Assembly (NCBI GenBank): GCA_003117195.1 | Contig: BDSI01000040.1 | Coordinates: 758,783 to 822,782, forward strand | DNA length: 64,000 bases | Reading direction: 5' to 3' | From: Eudorina sp. 2006-703-Eu-15 | Taxonomy: Eukaryota; Chlorophyta; Chlorophyceae; Chlamydomonadales; Volvocaceae | Part shown: positions 11,371 to 35,690 of the stretch, piece by piece | Layout: every line of letters starts with the position of its first letter | Position numbering within the stretch: position 1 is the first letter of the stretch | Program-made: the position numbers and the translations under genes | The notes under the pieces: generated by a model | Database searches by the model: none | Told to the model about the DNA's origin: nothing | The model's input: only the letters and a program-made list of their open reading frames with translations

Positions 11371-11672
11371 ACCAATAAACAACTCTGGTTACTGGAAGTC
11401 AATGCAATATGGCAATCAATTATTCTAGCTAGTCTACTATTTGATTATTCCTATCTGAGATTTCCAGCCTAAAAAACAGCCAATCGAAATTAGTATCAAA
11501 GCACTGCTGAATGCAGTGATGGCAAATATTGCAGTTGTAACATGAAGGGAGCACTTGAACGACTCCTGCAGTTGTTGTGTAAGGCAGGCAGAGGGTTCGT
11601 GTTGGGCTTGCCTAGGGTTTACTCAGTCATCACACATCAGAAAGGCTTGGGTATGTATCCGTGTAGTGATAG

Positions 11673-23019
<11,347 letters not shown>

Positions 23020-25779
23020 GGTGACATCAATTTTGCAACAAAGTGTGGTCTATTCACAGTAGATGTGCACCCGCTCATTTCCCTGTCATCCTGTGCTTGG
23101 AAGCTCAACGGGCGTCCGTACACAGTGTTCCATCCCGTATCTAGAACACGTGCATCTAACTATGGACAACGTCGCACAACCCATGTCTTTATTAGACCTT
23201 TTGCACGGCACAGAACGTAAATCTCAGTTGAGTTGAGTTCGAGTTAAGTTTGAGTTGAGTTCAAATTTGAGAAGCATATGCAAGCAATATACGCTTGGCC
23301 CGTGAATTTGGAGCTTAAACGTGCATTTGGAGCAGGAAACGATAGAAGGAAAAAGTCAAGAAAGCCGTCATCCGCCATAGCGCCGCAGCCCGCGCGATTG
23401 CTGGCGGCTCCACACAGCTAGCAGAGCCGTCATCCGCCTTGGCGCCGCTGTCCGAACGATGGCAGACGGCCCCGCAAAGGTCAGCGCCACCAACACCGAC
23501 CGCCATCTGATCCCCGTAGTTGGGGCGCTGCCTTTCAGCCCCAACAACGCGGAGCTGCCGCCGCTGAGCCCCACGATTACGCTACAAGCGATGCTGGTCC
23601 AGGCACCGCCGTCGCTGAAGTTTCACTGCGGCCGCCAACACCGTTATGCTCAAAGCTCAATTCCGCCGCCACGCGAGCTGCGCAGCCCACCAGAGCGATA
23701 AGGCCGCCGCCGCCCGGGCCTCGCAGCCCCTGCTACCGCTGCCCCTCCGGCGCCCGAGCCCGAAAGCCTCGCAATAGGCCGGCCAACACGGTGCAGTCCA
23801 GCACCACCACCACCGGAACCTCACAGGTGGAGCCATGGCGCCAACACTGTCGTGGCCGGTGCCGTGCAGCTCTCTACAGCCGTCGCCAGCACAGCCTAGC
23901 CCCAGTGCGGCCGGCACGTAGGCCCTAATGCCCTGTAGGACCCGCAATGCCGACACTGCTGTCGGCGCGACGTGCTGCCATTGCCCGAGCATCACAGGCC
24001 GCGCCGCCGCCGCTGGCGCTACGTAAAGGCAACGCTGAGGTCGCCACAGCCCGCGATGGCCCGAGTTTCCCTAACCCCGCAGCTATCGCCGGCGCCCGGC
24101 GCAGTCTAGCCTTCCGCGGCAGACATGGTTGCCACCGAGCCGCTCAGCCCGAGCGGCCTTGCTTGGCATTGAGGCCGTAGCCCGGCCGGCCGAGGTGTCC
24201 GCAGGCCTGCGCCGCTGCCGCTAGCACCGCGCAGCCCTTGCCGCACAGCTCCGCATCGTCCGACCTGAATAGCCAGGCGCCCTCGTGACGTAGCAACTCC
24301 GCCGGTGTCGCCGCTGTGCAAGCCTGCGGCGGGTTCGGCAACCAGGCTTAACCCCGAACCACTGTGCCCGAGCGCAACAACCCTACGCCAGCCCAAACAC
24401 CGTCGCAGAGCAACGCACATCACGCCACGGTATGCCGGTCTCACCTCGCGTGTAATTGCAATATCCGTACCGCCGTCAGCACAATGCGCTGGGGCAGATC
24501 TATGGAGATCCAACAGCCCTACGCCTTGCCTGGAGCTCTATTTAGCCCATTTACTCAATCAGGCTGCCTTGTAACAACTATATGCAAATGCGAAACGGCG
24601 AGTTCGGTCGATTGGGGATGGCTCGACAACCAATCCAACCTATGAGCTGTCGCCTTGGGGCGATGTGGCATGGAGGCACCCCTGTCTCCACTTATTACTT
24701 CAACCTTCGGCGATGTGTTATGGGCAGGCCGGTTCGAATCGAACTGGAATGGAAGGAGCCCCGCGGCGGGGCAACCGGCCACATTTACTCCCGTATACGT
24801 ACGGCTGACGAGCATTTGCACTTCACCAATCGTTGAGGGTCTACAGCGTTGTTGCAAGGGCCGCCCTGTTTAACTCCCTTGTTCAATGATTGCCGGCACG
24901 AACGGACGCTTGCTAATTTCGAAACTCCGCCGCTTTCGGCCTTGCTTGTTGGCCGATGCTATACGACGCAGCTCCCCCTTCCTGTCGCAGAACAGCAACA
25001 ATCACGCATTATGCAAAATCGGGTTTGCGGCACGCCATTTCTAGTCCAAATTGTATGCCTGTCAACGTATTGAAATCTGTCAACGTATTGACATCAATCT
25101 TGAGTATAGCCAAAAAATGCAAGTTGTGCAGGACTGCGACCAATTTTATAGGACAAATAATAATATACGACGGTCGGTATATCGATGCAGAACGAAGGTA
25201 CTGCAACGTCAAAAGAAGATGGCAAAGTGGATGGGCCCTATGGACGTAAACTTTAACGACTGTCGCGACTTCCCAGCTTCCTGAGGCCCAACTGGCGTCC
25301 GTACATGTCAAGTCCGCTGCCGCGGAGAATAAATATTTGTTCTCTTACAAATAGTATTAGTAGTATAAAAATTCCTTGAACATCTCAAATCATGGCAGCC
25401 TTCACGTGTGGATCGGACACCACATCTGTCTTTGTGAGTATTGCTTTCAATATTGATCACCCGCTCTTTCATGCTTGTCGTGACTAAAGTTTTGTTGATG
25501 TGCAGACGCGTATAGAGCAACAAGGTCAGGTTGTCACTTTAGATCTTCGCCCTCTGCACGTTGCTTCTCCAAGGCCCGTCAACGGGCACATATCATGGAC
25601 GACGACGGTATGAAAACAGCACGATTGCCCATGAAGTTGTACATTTAGATTATATTCTGCACAAAAAGTCATTGCATATTGTGAAGCATGTGATACAGGA
25701 GCACATGTGTAGGTCTGTCATTTATCGACATAGGACATACGTGGACGCATAAACAGACCATGTATACGCAATCGTTGTG
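23020..25779. other. Intergenic, with a GC-rich Ala/Pro-type block; no gene
   Basis: 23222-23268 is a degenerate GAGTT repeat. 23340-24540 is strongly GC-rich and full of GCCGCC/CAGCCC motifs with overlapping short ORFs on both strands, none convincing; it looks like decayed repeat or former coding DNA. The rest is AT-leaning, with an 18-bp duplication, CTGTCAACGTATTGA..., at 25059 and 25077. Confidence 0.5.
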
Positions 25780-26780
25780 CAGTAGAGCCTGAGTCTTCTA
25801 CAACATTATGTCCTCATCGTTTTCCAGGTAAAAGGCGGACAAGCATCGTATGAGTTTCACTTCCAACCGTCACACCCCATCCCATCTGAGTCGCTGGTGT
25901 ATTGTCTCAGTCTGGAGCAGCTGGAGAAGTGCTTGGTTTGGCAGAAGTAAGGGGTCTTGTGGTATGGCAGCCCCCAGGTACCCTTGCGTGGATGTGTCGT
26001 GATCCGTTCAGGGAGACACCGAAGGGGTACGGACGACTTGGCGTCTGTGAGAAAATTACAACGCATTTCGCACACAAGATCTAAACATATTTCTAGTCTG
26101 TGTTAGGAGGTATAGAGCTGTCACCATCGTTGCGGTTAGATATCAGACCTACCTCACGATGCAGAAGGTGTTGAACAGCGAGTTGAGTGGTTGCTGTCCA
26201 AACCTCTTCCCGAGGCTCAGATTGTGACGGCGATGAGGGAACGACTAATGAGCGGTTGGGAACATGTGCGCCTCGATCTCGAGCCAGACAATTACCCATC
26301 AGACGGGAAGCAGCCGGGGATCCATATGTCGAAGTACAAGCATTGGATGGGCCTGTCGTTTATGGGTGCAGCGGCCGTTATGTGGCAACCGCACGCTACA
26401 GTTTTTATCCCTCGTTCTGCGCACCGGAAGTTAATGCAATTCAGGCTTTGTTGTTGGGCACTTGAGTCTAACAGGGCGCGGAGGGGTAGGCACCATGTCC
26501 CTAGAGGACAACGGGTCTGCCGTTGCTGCCGCTCTGAAGACCAGATTGAAGATGAGAAGCATGTTCTACTCGACTGCCCGGCTTACGATGCAATACGCGC
26601 TGAGGAAGGGTTTCACCGCCCTAATACGATGAGGGAGGCGATTGCCTGGGATCCGGCTCGTTTGGCAAAGATGTTGGAGCGCATGTGGGCTCACCGTAAT
26701 TTTATCGTGCCCTTTGGGCGCTAGTCTCGTCGACTCCTGTTAATGCGGTATTGCAAACCAGTGCTTTTGGGCGTTTTGTT
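25780..26780 (+). mobile_element. Non-LTR retrotransposon (LINE) 3' fragment
   Basis: The frame 26191-26724 ends in a zinc-binding domain typical of LINE pol C-termini: CRCCRSEDQIEDEKHVLLDC (C-x2-C...H-x4-C), preceded by FRLCCWALESNRARRGRHHV. The upstream 400 bp carries broken frames that may be older parts of the same protein. The 3' UTR continues towards CTTGGGCCTCCGGCTCGTAT near 26785. RT itself is absent (5' truncation). Confidence 0.75.
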
Positions 26781-29700
26781 TGCCCTTGGGCCTCCGGCTC
26801 GTATGGGTATGTGCAGGTATGGGGTTACGCACCCCCAACCATGTAACACACACACACATAAGGCATGAGAGTATGAAGGGCGTGTGGGCGAAAAGAAGCG
26901 TGGCCAACCGCCTCCTCAAATGCGCACCGGCTTCGGTTCAAGTCGCCTCTTTGGATAAACTTCTGTCGGTCAAACTGGTCTCGGGCTGGATTCTTTGGGG
27001 TTTTTCCCTGAAGTGGAACGATAAGTGCCCGTACGGGGGGCCTAACCCCATCCAGTTCCTGAACCATAACTCAGCGGTGCAAAAGTCAGCGTTCCTGTCG
27101 GAGGCGATTGAAGAGCTGGTGGCCACTGGAGCCGCAGTGGAATGCGGCTCCCAACCTCATTGCGTTATGCCCCTCGGGGTGGTGCCTAAGCCGGGTACAG
27201 ACAAATACCGCCTTATTTACGACGCCAGGTATCTCAATCAGTTCGTAGTGACCCCGTCTTTTAAATACGAAACATTGTCAGGACTCGGCACTGTTCTTCA
27301 GCCAGATGACTACCTGTTCACGGTGGATTTGAAGTCGGGGTACCACCACTTGGACATTAACGAGGCTTTTTGGAAGTATCTCGGTTTCCAGTGGGAAGGA
27401 AAATTTTACATGTTCACGCAGTTGCCTTTCGGCTTGGCTCCGGCGTGTTGGGCGTTCACGAAACTAACCCTAGAGCTGCAAACACATTGGCGTTCTCAGG
27501 GTCATCATACTTCCGTACATTGATGACAGCATACACGCGAATCAGAGCCCCGGGGAGCTTACGGTATGGCGTGACAGAGTCCTGAGTGACCTCGAGCGTT
27601 CAGGTTTCCTCATCAGCGATAAGAAGTGTGATTTGCAGCCAGCCCAGCAGAAGCAGTACTTGGGTGCAGTGGTAGACACGGCGCAAGGTTGCCTCAAGGT
27701 GCCGGACGCCAAGCGTGAGGCTCTGGTTGCCCATATTACGGATGCCCTCACGCATAAGGACAGCTGCAAGGCCCGCGCGGTCGCATCAATAGTTGGTCAT
27801 ATTATGTCAATGTCTTACTCGTTTGGGGAACTGTCTACACTTATGACGCGGAGGCTCACAGCCTGGCAGAATGACGTCGTACGTGGACAAGGAAGCCTCA
27901 ATCGGCACACCCCACGTACACCCCCCGTTGTGGCGGAGTTAGAGTTCTGGTTAACTGCCGTACAGCGTTTCGATGGCCGCAAACCGCTGTGGCCGCCTTC
28001 GTACGTAAATACCTTCACCCTTTACACGGATGCGGCTGGCCGTTCCCTTTATTCCTTCGGCGGCTGGGGCGGCTGGTCATGGGTGGAAGGCCAGCTGATG
28101 CAGGCAGCGGGGCGGTGGAATTTCGAAACGAAGGGAAGGTCGTCAACGTTCCTGGAAATGTTGGGGGTGTGGAATGTTCTGCGAAGCCTCAATACAGGAG
28201 GTCAGCTGTCAGGCCAGCGGATTCTTATCAATACAGACAACCAGGGTGTTTTCCGCATCATCAGCAAGGCAGGTTCGGTAGTGCCGGACATCCAGGATGT
28301 GTGCATGGAGTTGTTTTGGTATGCCATTGAGCATCAGATGCAGTTGTTGGCGAACTGGATTCCAAGGGAACAGAACGGGCTGGCGGACGCGCTTAGTAAG
28401 GCAGACAGCTCCTCTAACTGGATGCTGAATCTGCGGGTATTTGAATGGTTGCAGTCCCGGTGGGGGCCTTTTGAGGTGGACCTGTTCGCCTCGGCCACCA
28501 ACCATCTGCTTCCACGGTATTACCCCGTCTTGCTCGGGGGTAAACGCCTTTGCGCATGTCTGGCCCAGCACTTCTTGGTGCAATCCGCCGTTTGCCCTAA
28601 TCGGTCGGGTGCTCGAGCACGCGCCTCGCTGCCGCTGCCGCATGGCGCTGGTGGTGCCTTTCTGGCCAGGATCGGCGTGGTGGCACCAGCTGGTTGAGAA
28701 TGGATACGCGTTTCGCTGGTTCGTGCAGGACTGCATCGTTTTGCCTCGCGTGTACGATCTCTTCCTGGGAGGATCGTACGGCAATACCGTCGCCCGAGGG
28801 GCCCCAGTGTGGAATACCCTTGCCCTGCTGACCGATTTTCGGCGAGAGTGGTTCGTGTGCCGGACCTCTAATACCCGGTGGGTGCAGATGCGGAGGTGCT
28901 TAGCTTCGTCCTGGACAAGCTCGCGGCCACGGGGCTTGGCGAGGACCTGCGTGCCGTGGCCGTGCGGGTGATGGCGGACACGCGCACTAGCAAGGCCGAG
29001 GGAACGTGGCTGTCGTACAATCCCTACCTCACCCGCTGGTTCCAGTTCTGTAGCGCGCATGGGCAGCCGCCGTTCGGTGCACCGGGGTTTGCTGCGGCGA
29101 TTTTCCTGCGGCTTATTGCCAAGGACGCTGCGGAGCGGGGTGTGGGTCCCCAGGCCGTTGAGAAGGCTAGGCAGCGGTGTCGGCGGTCCACGAGCTCATG
29201 GGCGAACCGTCCCCCTGCACACACCCGCTGTGCGCGGGGGTGCGAGAGGTGGCGCGGCGCACCCTCACGGCCAACCGGTTGGACAGGGAGCCGGTCACCG
29301 CCGAGGACGTTAAGCTCCTGGTGGACGGAGTGACCCTGAGGACGCGTATGTATGTGACGTGCGCCGTGCTGTGTTTTGCGGGGATGCTGCGGTTCAGTGA
29401 CCTGATGCGGGTCATGGTCCATCACGACCTGATGCGCTTCTACCCGGATAGGGTGGAGCTATACCTCTTCACTAGCAAGACGGACCAGCACTGGCGTGGT
29501 GCTTTTGTGCCGATCGGCCGGGTGGGCGGCAAGTACTGTCCGGTCGGGCTCCTGGAGGAGCTCCTACGCGTGGGTGACTACACGCAACAGCCCGCCACCC
29601 ACACACTCGTGGCGGAGGATGGCACGGGTTGCCGTGAGGACACGGAAGATGTCGGCCCGTTGCTGCAAGCCGTCTCCGCGACTGGGACGGGGCAGCAGCG

Positions 29701-29992
29701 GCTTCAGGTGGCGCCGTTTCCGGATTTTATCAAGCCGGTCGCCTATTCCTCCTTCCTAACGGAGCTAAAGGCGCTGTTCAAGGCCGCGGGCGTCGCCAAG
29801 AAGATTGGCACGCATAGCTTGCGCAGTGGCGGGGCCACAGCCGCGGTCGCCAACGGCGCGGACCGGACGATGGTGCAGAAGGCTGGCCGCTGGCGCAGCC
29901 AAAACGTGTTTGAGTTGTGCTACGTGCATGACTCGTGCGCCCAGAAGCAGCGCGTCGCGCTCTGCATGGGCCTGGGCAGCGGTCCCTGTTAG
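26780..29992 (+). mobile_element. DIRS-type retrotransposon: RT, RNase H, tyrosine recombinase (frameshifted)
   Basis: RT occupies the first frame (26780-27523): KYRLIYDARYLNQFV, YLFTVDLKSGYHHLDI and FTQLPFGLAPACWAFTKL, all DIRS signatures. A one-base loss near 27500 moves the frame just before PYIDD (27512-27526). RNase H follows (TLYTDAAGRSLYSFGGW, INTDNQGVFRI, NWIPREQNGLADALSK, VDLFASATNH; to about 28520). Another frame carries the DIRS linker (NPPFALIGRVLEH, 28570-28700). The recombinase runs from about 28878, with the core frame 29177-29992: MLRFSDLM, THSLRSGGAT, AGRWRS and CYVHD supply the R, H-x-x-R, W and Y residues. Terminal repeats were not identified. RT and YR lie on the same strand, unlike kangaroo-type elements. 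Confidence 0.92.
29177..29992 (+). CDS. DIRS tyrosine recombinase, catalytic domain
   Basis: The intact 271-codon frame ends at a TAG at 29990. It would integrate the circular cDNA of the element by strand exchange rather than by a DDE integrase. Catalytic residues visible: R in MLRFSDL (about 29390), H and R in HSLR (29813-29824), W in GRW (about 29885) and Y in CYVH (about 29920). The N-terminal SAM-like part lies in a different frame (28878-29180), so this copy is probably not functional. Confidence 0.88.
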   Translation: MSAVHELMGEPSPCTHPLCAGVREVARRTLTANRLDREPVTAEDVKLLVDGVTLRTRMYVTCAVLCFAGMLRFSDLMRVMVHHDLMRFYPDRVELYLFTSKTDQHWRGAFVPIGRVGGKYCPVGLLEELLRVGDYTQQPATHTLVAEDGTGCREDTEDVGPLLQAVSATGTGQQRLQVAPFPDFIKPVAYSSFLTELKALFKAAGVAKKIGTHSLRSGGATAAVANGADRTMVQKAGRWRSQNVFELCYVHDSCAQKQRVALCMGLGSGPC

Positions 29993-30862
29993 CTGAACTG
30001 CTGGATCTGGGAGAATTCCCCAAGTATCTTTAAAGTCTGCCGGTTTGGACATTGCAGCAACAACCGGCCACTGGTCCAGCGTCGAACAAAATGCTAACGG
30101 GTGTCCCTTGCAGGTCGTAGCAGAGTGGTTGTCGTTGCAGGGCGTGTTGTTTTAGGGCGGGGCCCCAGCGCGAAGCGCGTTCGTGTGTCTGTGTGTGGGT
30201 AACGGCCAAACGTTCATTATCCGCTAAACGAATTCGCAATACTTGTCATATTAATTGTCCTCTATTGCACGGTAATTTTGGTTTGGCTGAAAAAAATTCC
30301 TTGCGCACAAACGGTCAAAGTAAAGCTCCTCGGTCTCCATGGACCCGAGTCAACATCCACCCAACGCCTCTCGCGCTCATGTTTGTTGCAACAGGTGCCG
30401 CGTGATAAATATTTGGATTAGGGGCAGGTGGCGCGTGTTAAATTGAACTTCCATAGTGTTCTGATGTTTGAACATCAAGATGCCACCAACACCAAGATTT
30501 GCCTTTCTGTTTTGCCAGATGAATACAATTCAATATTATGTATTGAATCAGCATGTACATGCTAACCCTATGTCATGCAGGCCAGATGCGACACAGGATG
30601 TGTCCTTACAATGTTCAGACATGCCGCATACAGAGAAAATGTGTCCACCCACAGGCCACAACCTGCCACATTGAACACAGGGCTTGTATGGAATCTACAA
30701 AAGAGCATTGGCATTTGCTGGCCACCATGTCATAGGAATACTAAACTTCATGTCAGGCACGTAAATGACCTTCCTGCACCACACTCGTCAGATCCCGTAT
30801 CAGACAACACTGAAATCCAACTTATGGTTCCTGTCTGCAGGCCGTCTCTGTGCCATGGATCT
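29993..30862. other. Intergenic; 3' flank of DIRS and 3' UTR side of ACL5
   Basis: Contains the repeat copy at 30159-30552. A TTACA (TGTAA on the minus strand) at 30604-30608, about 255 bp after the ACL5 stop, could be its poly(A) signal. Confidence 0.4.
30159..30552. repeat. Second copy of the GGGCGGGGCCCC element (partial)
   Basis: Matches 12743-13180 in inverse orientation over about 400 bp, from GGGCGGGGCCCCAGCGCGAA through GTAACGG, the TTTGGTTTGGCTGAAAAAAA stretch and TTTGAACATCAAGATG to GTATTGAATCA. The roughly 40-bp palindrome is shortened, and no far end was found. Confidence 0.85.
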
Positions 30863-32801
<1,939 letters not shown>

Positions 32802-33513
32802 AATGGACGATTTGCAGCCTGACACTGACAACGCAAGTCAAAAGTGCTTGGCAAACACCACTCGACAACAATCAATATTTGCAATATCCGTTTACTATAA
32901 ACACAATGAATTCCTGGCCCCGAAATCCTGCCGTACAATGCCTTGCGAGCGATTCTATGCAACACTATGCATTGTCCTCTAGCAACCTGATTCAGTTTAC
33001 CAGGTGGCAAGGAGAAATAAAGCGTCCTTGCGCGCATGCTGACATCAACAGCTTATTATTGACACGCAGTTTACGTGCTTTCCTTTATTTTGAGTCAAAT
33101 ATTGCGTGAAGGTTGCGTGCATGCGCAGTAAGCTTTCAGCTTGGAAGGGCCTTTACCTGTTATTCTGTACTACTATTTAGAACGGCATAGCTTACAAAGT
33201 GACTTGGCTGAAGTAAGAATAGTATGGTACTTTTGCGTTGAATAAGGGACGTCAGCTCCTTCCCAACTATTGTTTTGTGCAGAATACTGTGATGTGTGAT
33301 CAAGGGTAATCAATTACTCTTTGTGTGACAACATAATCAGAATACCCATATGACAAATGTTTGGAGGCACATATCGAGGCACCGCGCAATACCACGCTAC
33401 CTAAACACAGCAATTGGAGGCATCAACCTGCTTACTTCATGCGCGTGCATGATGCATGCATTTGCAAGTCCCGCTGCACATAATGTCAAAAAACTCAAGC
33501 TGAGAAGCCATGC

Positions 33514-33739
33514 GCAATACTACAGGCTAAAGAACCAGGACAAGGGGCAGGGGCGGAGGGCGTTGGCTCGTTGCAGCGAACCAGACAGAAGGCAAGGCTT
33601 CGCTCCATGCCCGGAAGCCCCTTGAGCAATACTACAGGCTAAAGAACCAGGACAAGGGGCAGGGGCGGAGGGCGTTGGCTCGTTGCAGCGAACCAGACAG
33701 AAGGCAAGGCTTCGCTCGGAATGCCCGGAAGCCCCTTGA
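33514..33739. repeat. Tandem duplication, 112/114-bp unit, two copies
   Basis: 33514-33625 and 33626-33739 both run from GCAATACTACAGGCTAAAGA to GCCCGGAAGCCCCTTGA. They differ essentially by CGCTCC versus CGCTCGGA. Confidence 0.95.
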
Positions 33740-34255
33740 ACAAGAACAATGAAGGGGAGGGACCGGACACGGGAGGGTACAAGAGGGTTTCATGGCGGGG
33801 GTACCTACACTGCCTTCATTTTGTCTCCCTCCTTTGTCCCTATCACGGGCACAAACAGTTTCCACCCAGCTACCCTTTCCCCTCGGCTTCGTCCTGAGAT
33901 AGACTACGCTACCGTACGTCTACAGCTCAAGGTCTCTAATCGCGTTCGCACACTGAACAGCCGGCACCAACCGTTACTTGGGCCTGGCGGCCTCAACGCA
34001 AACCTCTGCCTCATTTTCGGTTCATATAACGTACCAGGGCAACTGGCCTTAGGCCAAAACTGTATTTCCGCTTACCGCTCGCACTCATAAATATCTCGAT
34101 AGCTTTCACTACCCCTATCGATTCCTTACTCCAAACGATCCTGGGCGCCCGGGCGTGTCTCCCCAAAGGTTCCCAAATTTTTGAGCCGCCCGCGGGGCGT
34201 GGGCCGCCCCGGTGCGGGCGCTACAGGGCTATTTCCTTACAGACGCGACTCAGGA

Positions 34256-34636
34256 AAGGTCGCTACACAGGGCTTTAGCGCAAAGAGATGTATGACCGGG
34301 TCGGGCATCGACGCATGCAAACCAGTACGGGCCCCCATGCTGACGCAGCTGTCATGTGCAGCTAACGGCAGCGTTACGTCCCCGACACTATGCTATGACT
34401 CCGAGCACGGATACAGCAGCTGTAACTAGCCATCACGGAGACATGGTAAGGTCGCTACACAGGGCTTTAGCGCAAAGAGATGTATGACCGGGTCGGGCAT
34501 CGACGCATGCAAACCAGTACGGCCCCCCATGCTGACGCAGCTGTCATGTGCAGCTAACGGCAGCGTTACGTCCCCGACACTATGCTATGACTCCGAGCAC
34601 GGATACAGCAGCTGTAACTAGCCATCACGGAGACAC
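34256..34636. repeat. Tandem duplication, about 190-bp unit, two copies
   Basis: 34256-34447 and 34448-34636 both run from AAGGTCGCTACACAGGGCTT to TAGCCATCACGGAGACA and are almost identical (one visible G/C change at ACGGGCCC/ACGGCCCC). Confidence 0.95.
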
Positions 34637-35690
34637 GGGTACCAACGCTGCCAGCAGGGAAGGGGCAGTGGACAGCAAGTTTCGTCTGTCGGTCTCCGGT
34701 CTCCGTGGACGCAGTGACTAAGCTTGGACATTACGCAAGTTGCGGACAGGCGTCAGCACATCTCTACCCGCAGATCTCCTGCTTCTTCGGCCCGGTGGAT
34801 AATAATGTGGAACATAGTAAACTTGCTCGCCGTGAAAGGCCTGGGATTTGGTTGCAGATGAAGATGGAACTCGTCTTTAAGCCGAGCAGCTGGAATGTGC
34901 GCAAGCTTTGGCATGGACAAGCGAATTTTGGTCCCAGCGATGCCATCGACAGCATTGCTTAGCTTTGGCTTACGTGGAAATCTTCGACGGGAGTTGCATA
35001 TATGGAGGAGACTCAGTTGACTGGTTTCTTTCCACCTCCCACACAAGCATGCAAACCTTTTTTTACGAGGGGGGACGTGCTCAGCTCGATTTGGGACGAC
35101 TCAGCTGACGGCCTCACATGCGCTCCCATGCGTCACCAATTAATGGGGTCCTTGCGGCACATGAACACCGATAGAACGTTGAATTGTAGATCTTGCGGTC
35201 AAATTAGACGCTGGCTCAGCAACCACACTTCGTCTGCCCTTGGGGATGGCGGTGTCCATGCGCGCGGGCCCGAAGGACGCATCTTCCAGCGGGGCCCGCA
35301 TATATCAATCAAAATGAGATGAGGCAACTGCAGATCTACACATCCATTGCCATGCGCCTAAAAACAATCAAAAAGTTCTCCGTTGCGCACTTCTCCGTTG
35401 CATTTCTTCTCACTCCTAACGACACCGTGAGTGCCTTACGTGGCGTGCCTTCAAGGACACCTAAACTTCACTACAACACACCAGGCACTTCCGCTACCCG
35501 ACGACAGCAACGTCCCTTTTGGTAGGCCCATTTGTCTGTCTTCTGTTAGCGACCTCACCAGGAAACACGGACCGTCTGAAGCATGTCCAGTTGTAAACGC
35601 TCAAGAACCTCCCAGACAGGATGCGTTTGTTGCGGTGCAAGCTCTTGAACCGAACAGACTCCATGCACCATGTCGATGAGATTCATGCTG

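Larger units (their letters stand above)
32802..35690. other. Intergenic, tandem duplications; no gene
   Basis: About 2.9 kb between the start of ACL5 and the stop of the thioesterase gene. Besides the two tandem duplications listed separately no coding signal was recognised. The ACL5 promoter should lie in its left part. Confidence 0.5.

Noticed and set aside
24655..24760. tRNA gene suggested by the B-box-like GGTTCGAATC
   Set aside because: No cloverleaf stems or A box at the proper distance could be drawn.
28209..29060. 283-codon minus-strand ORF
   Set aside because: Antisense to RNase H and recombinase coding sequence of the DIRS element.
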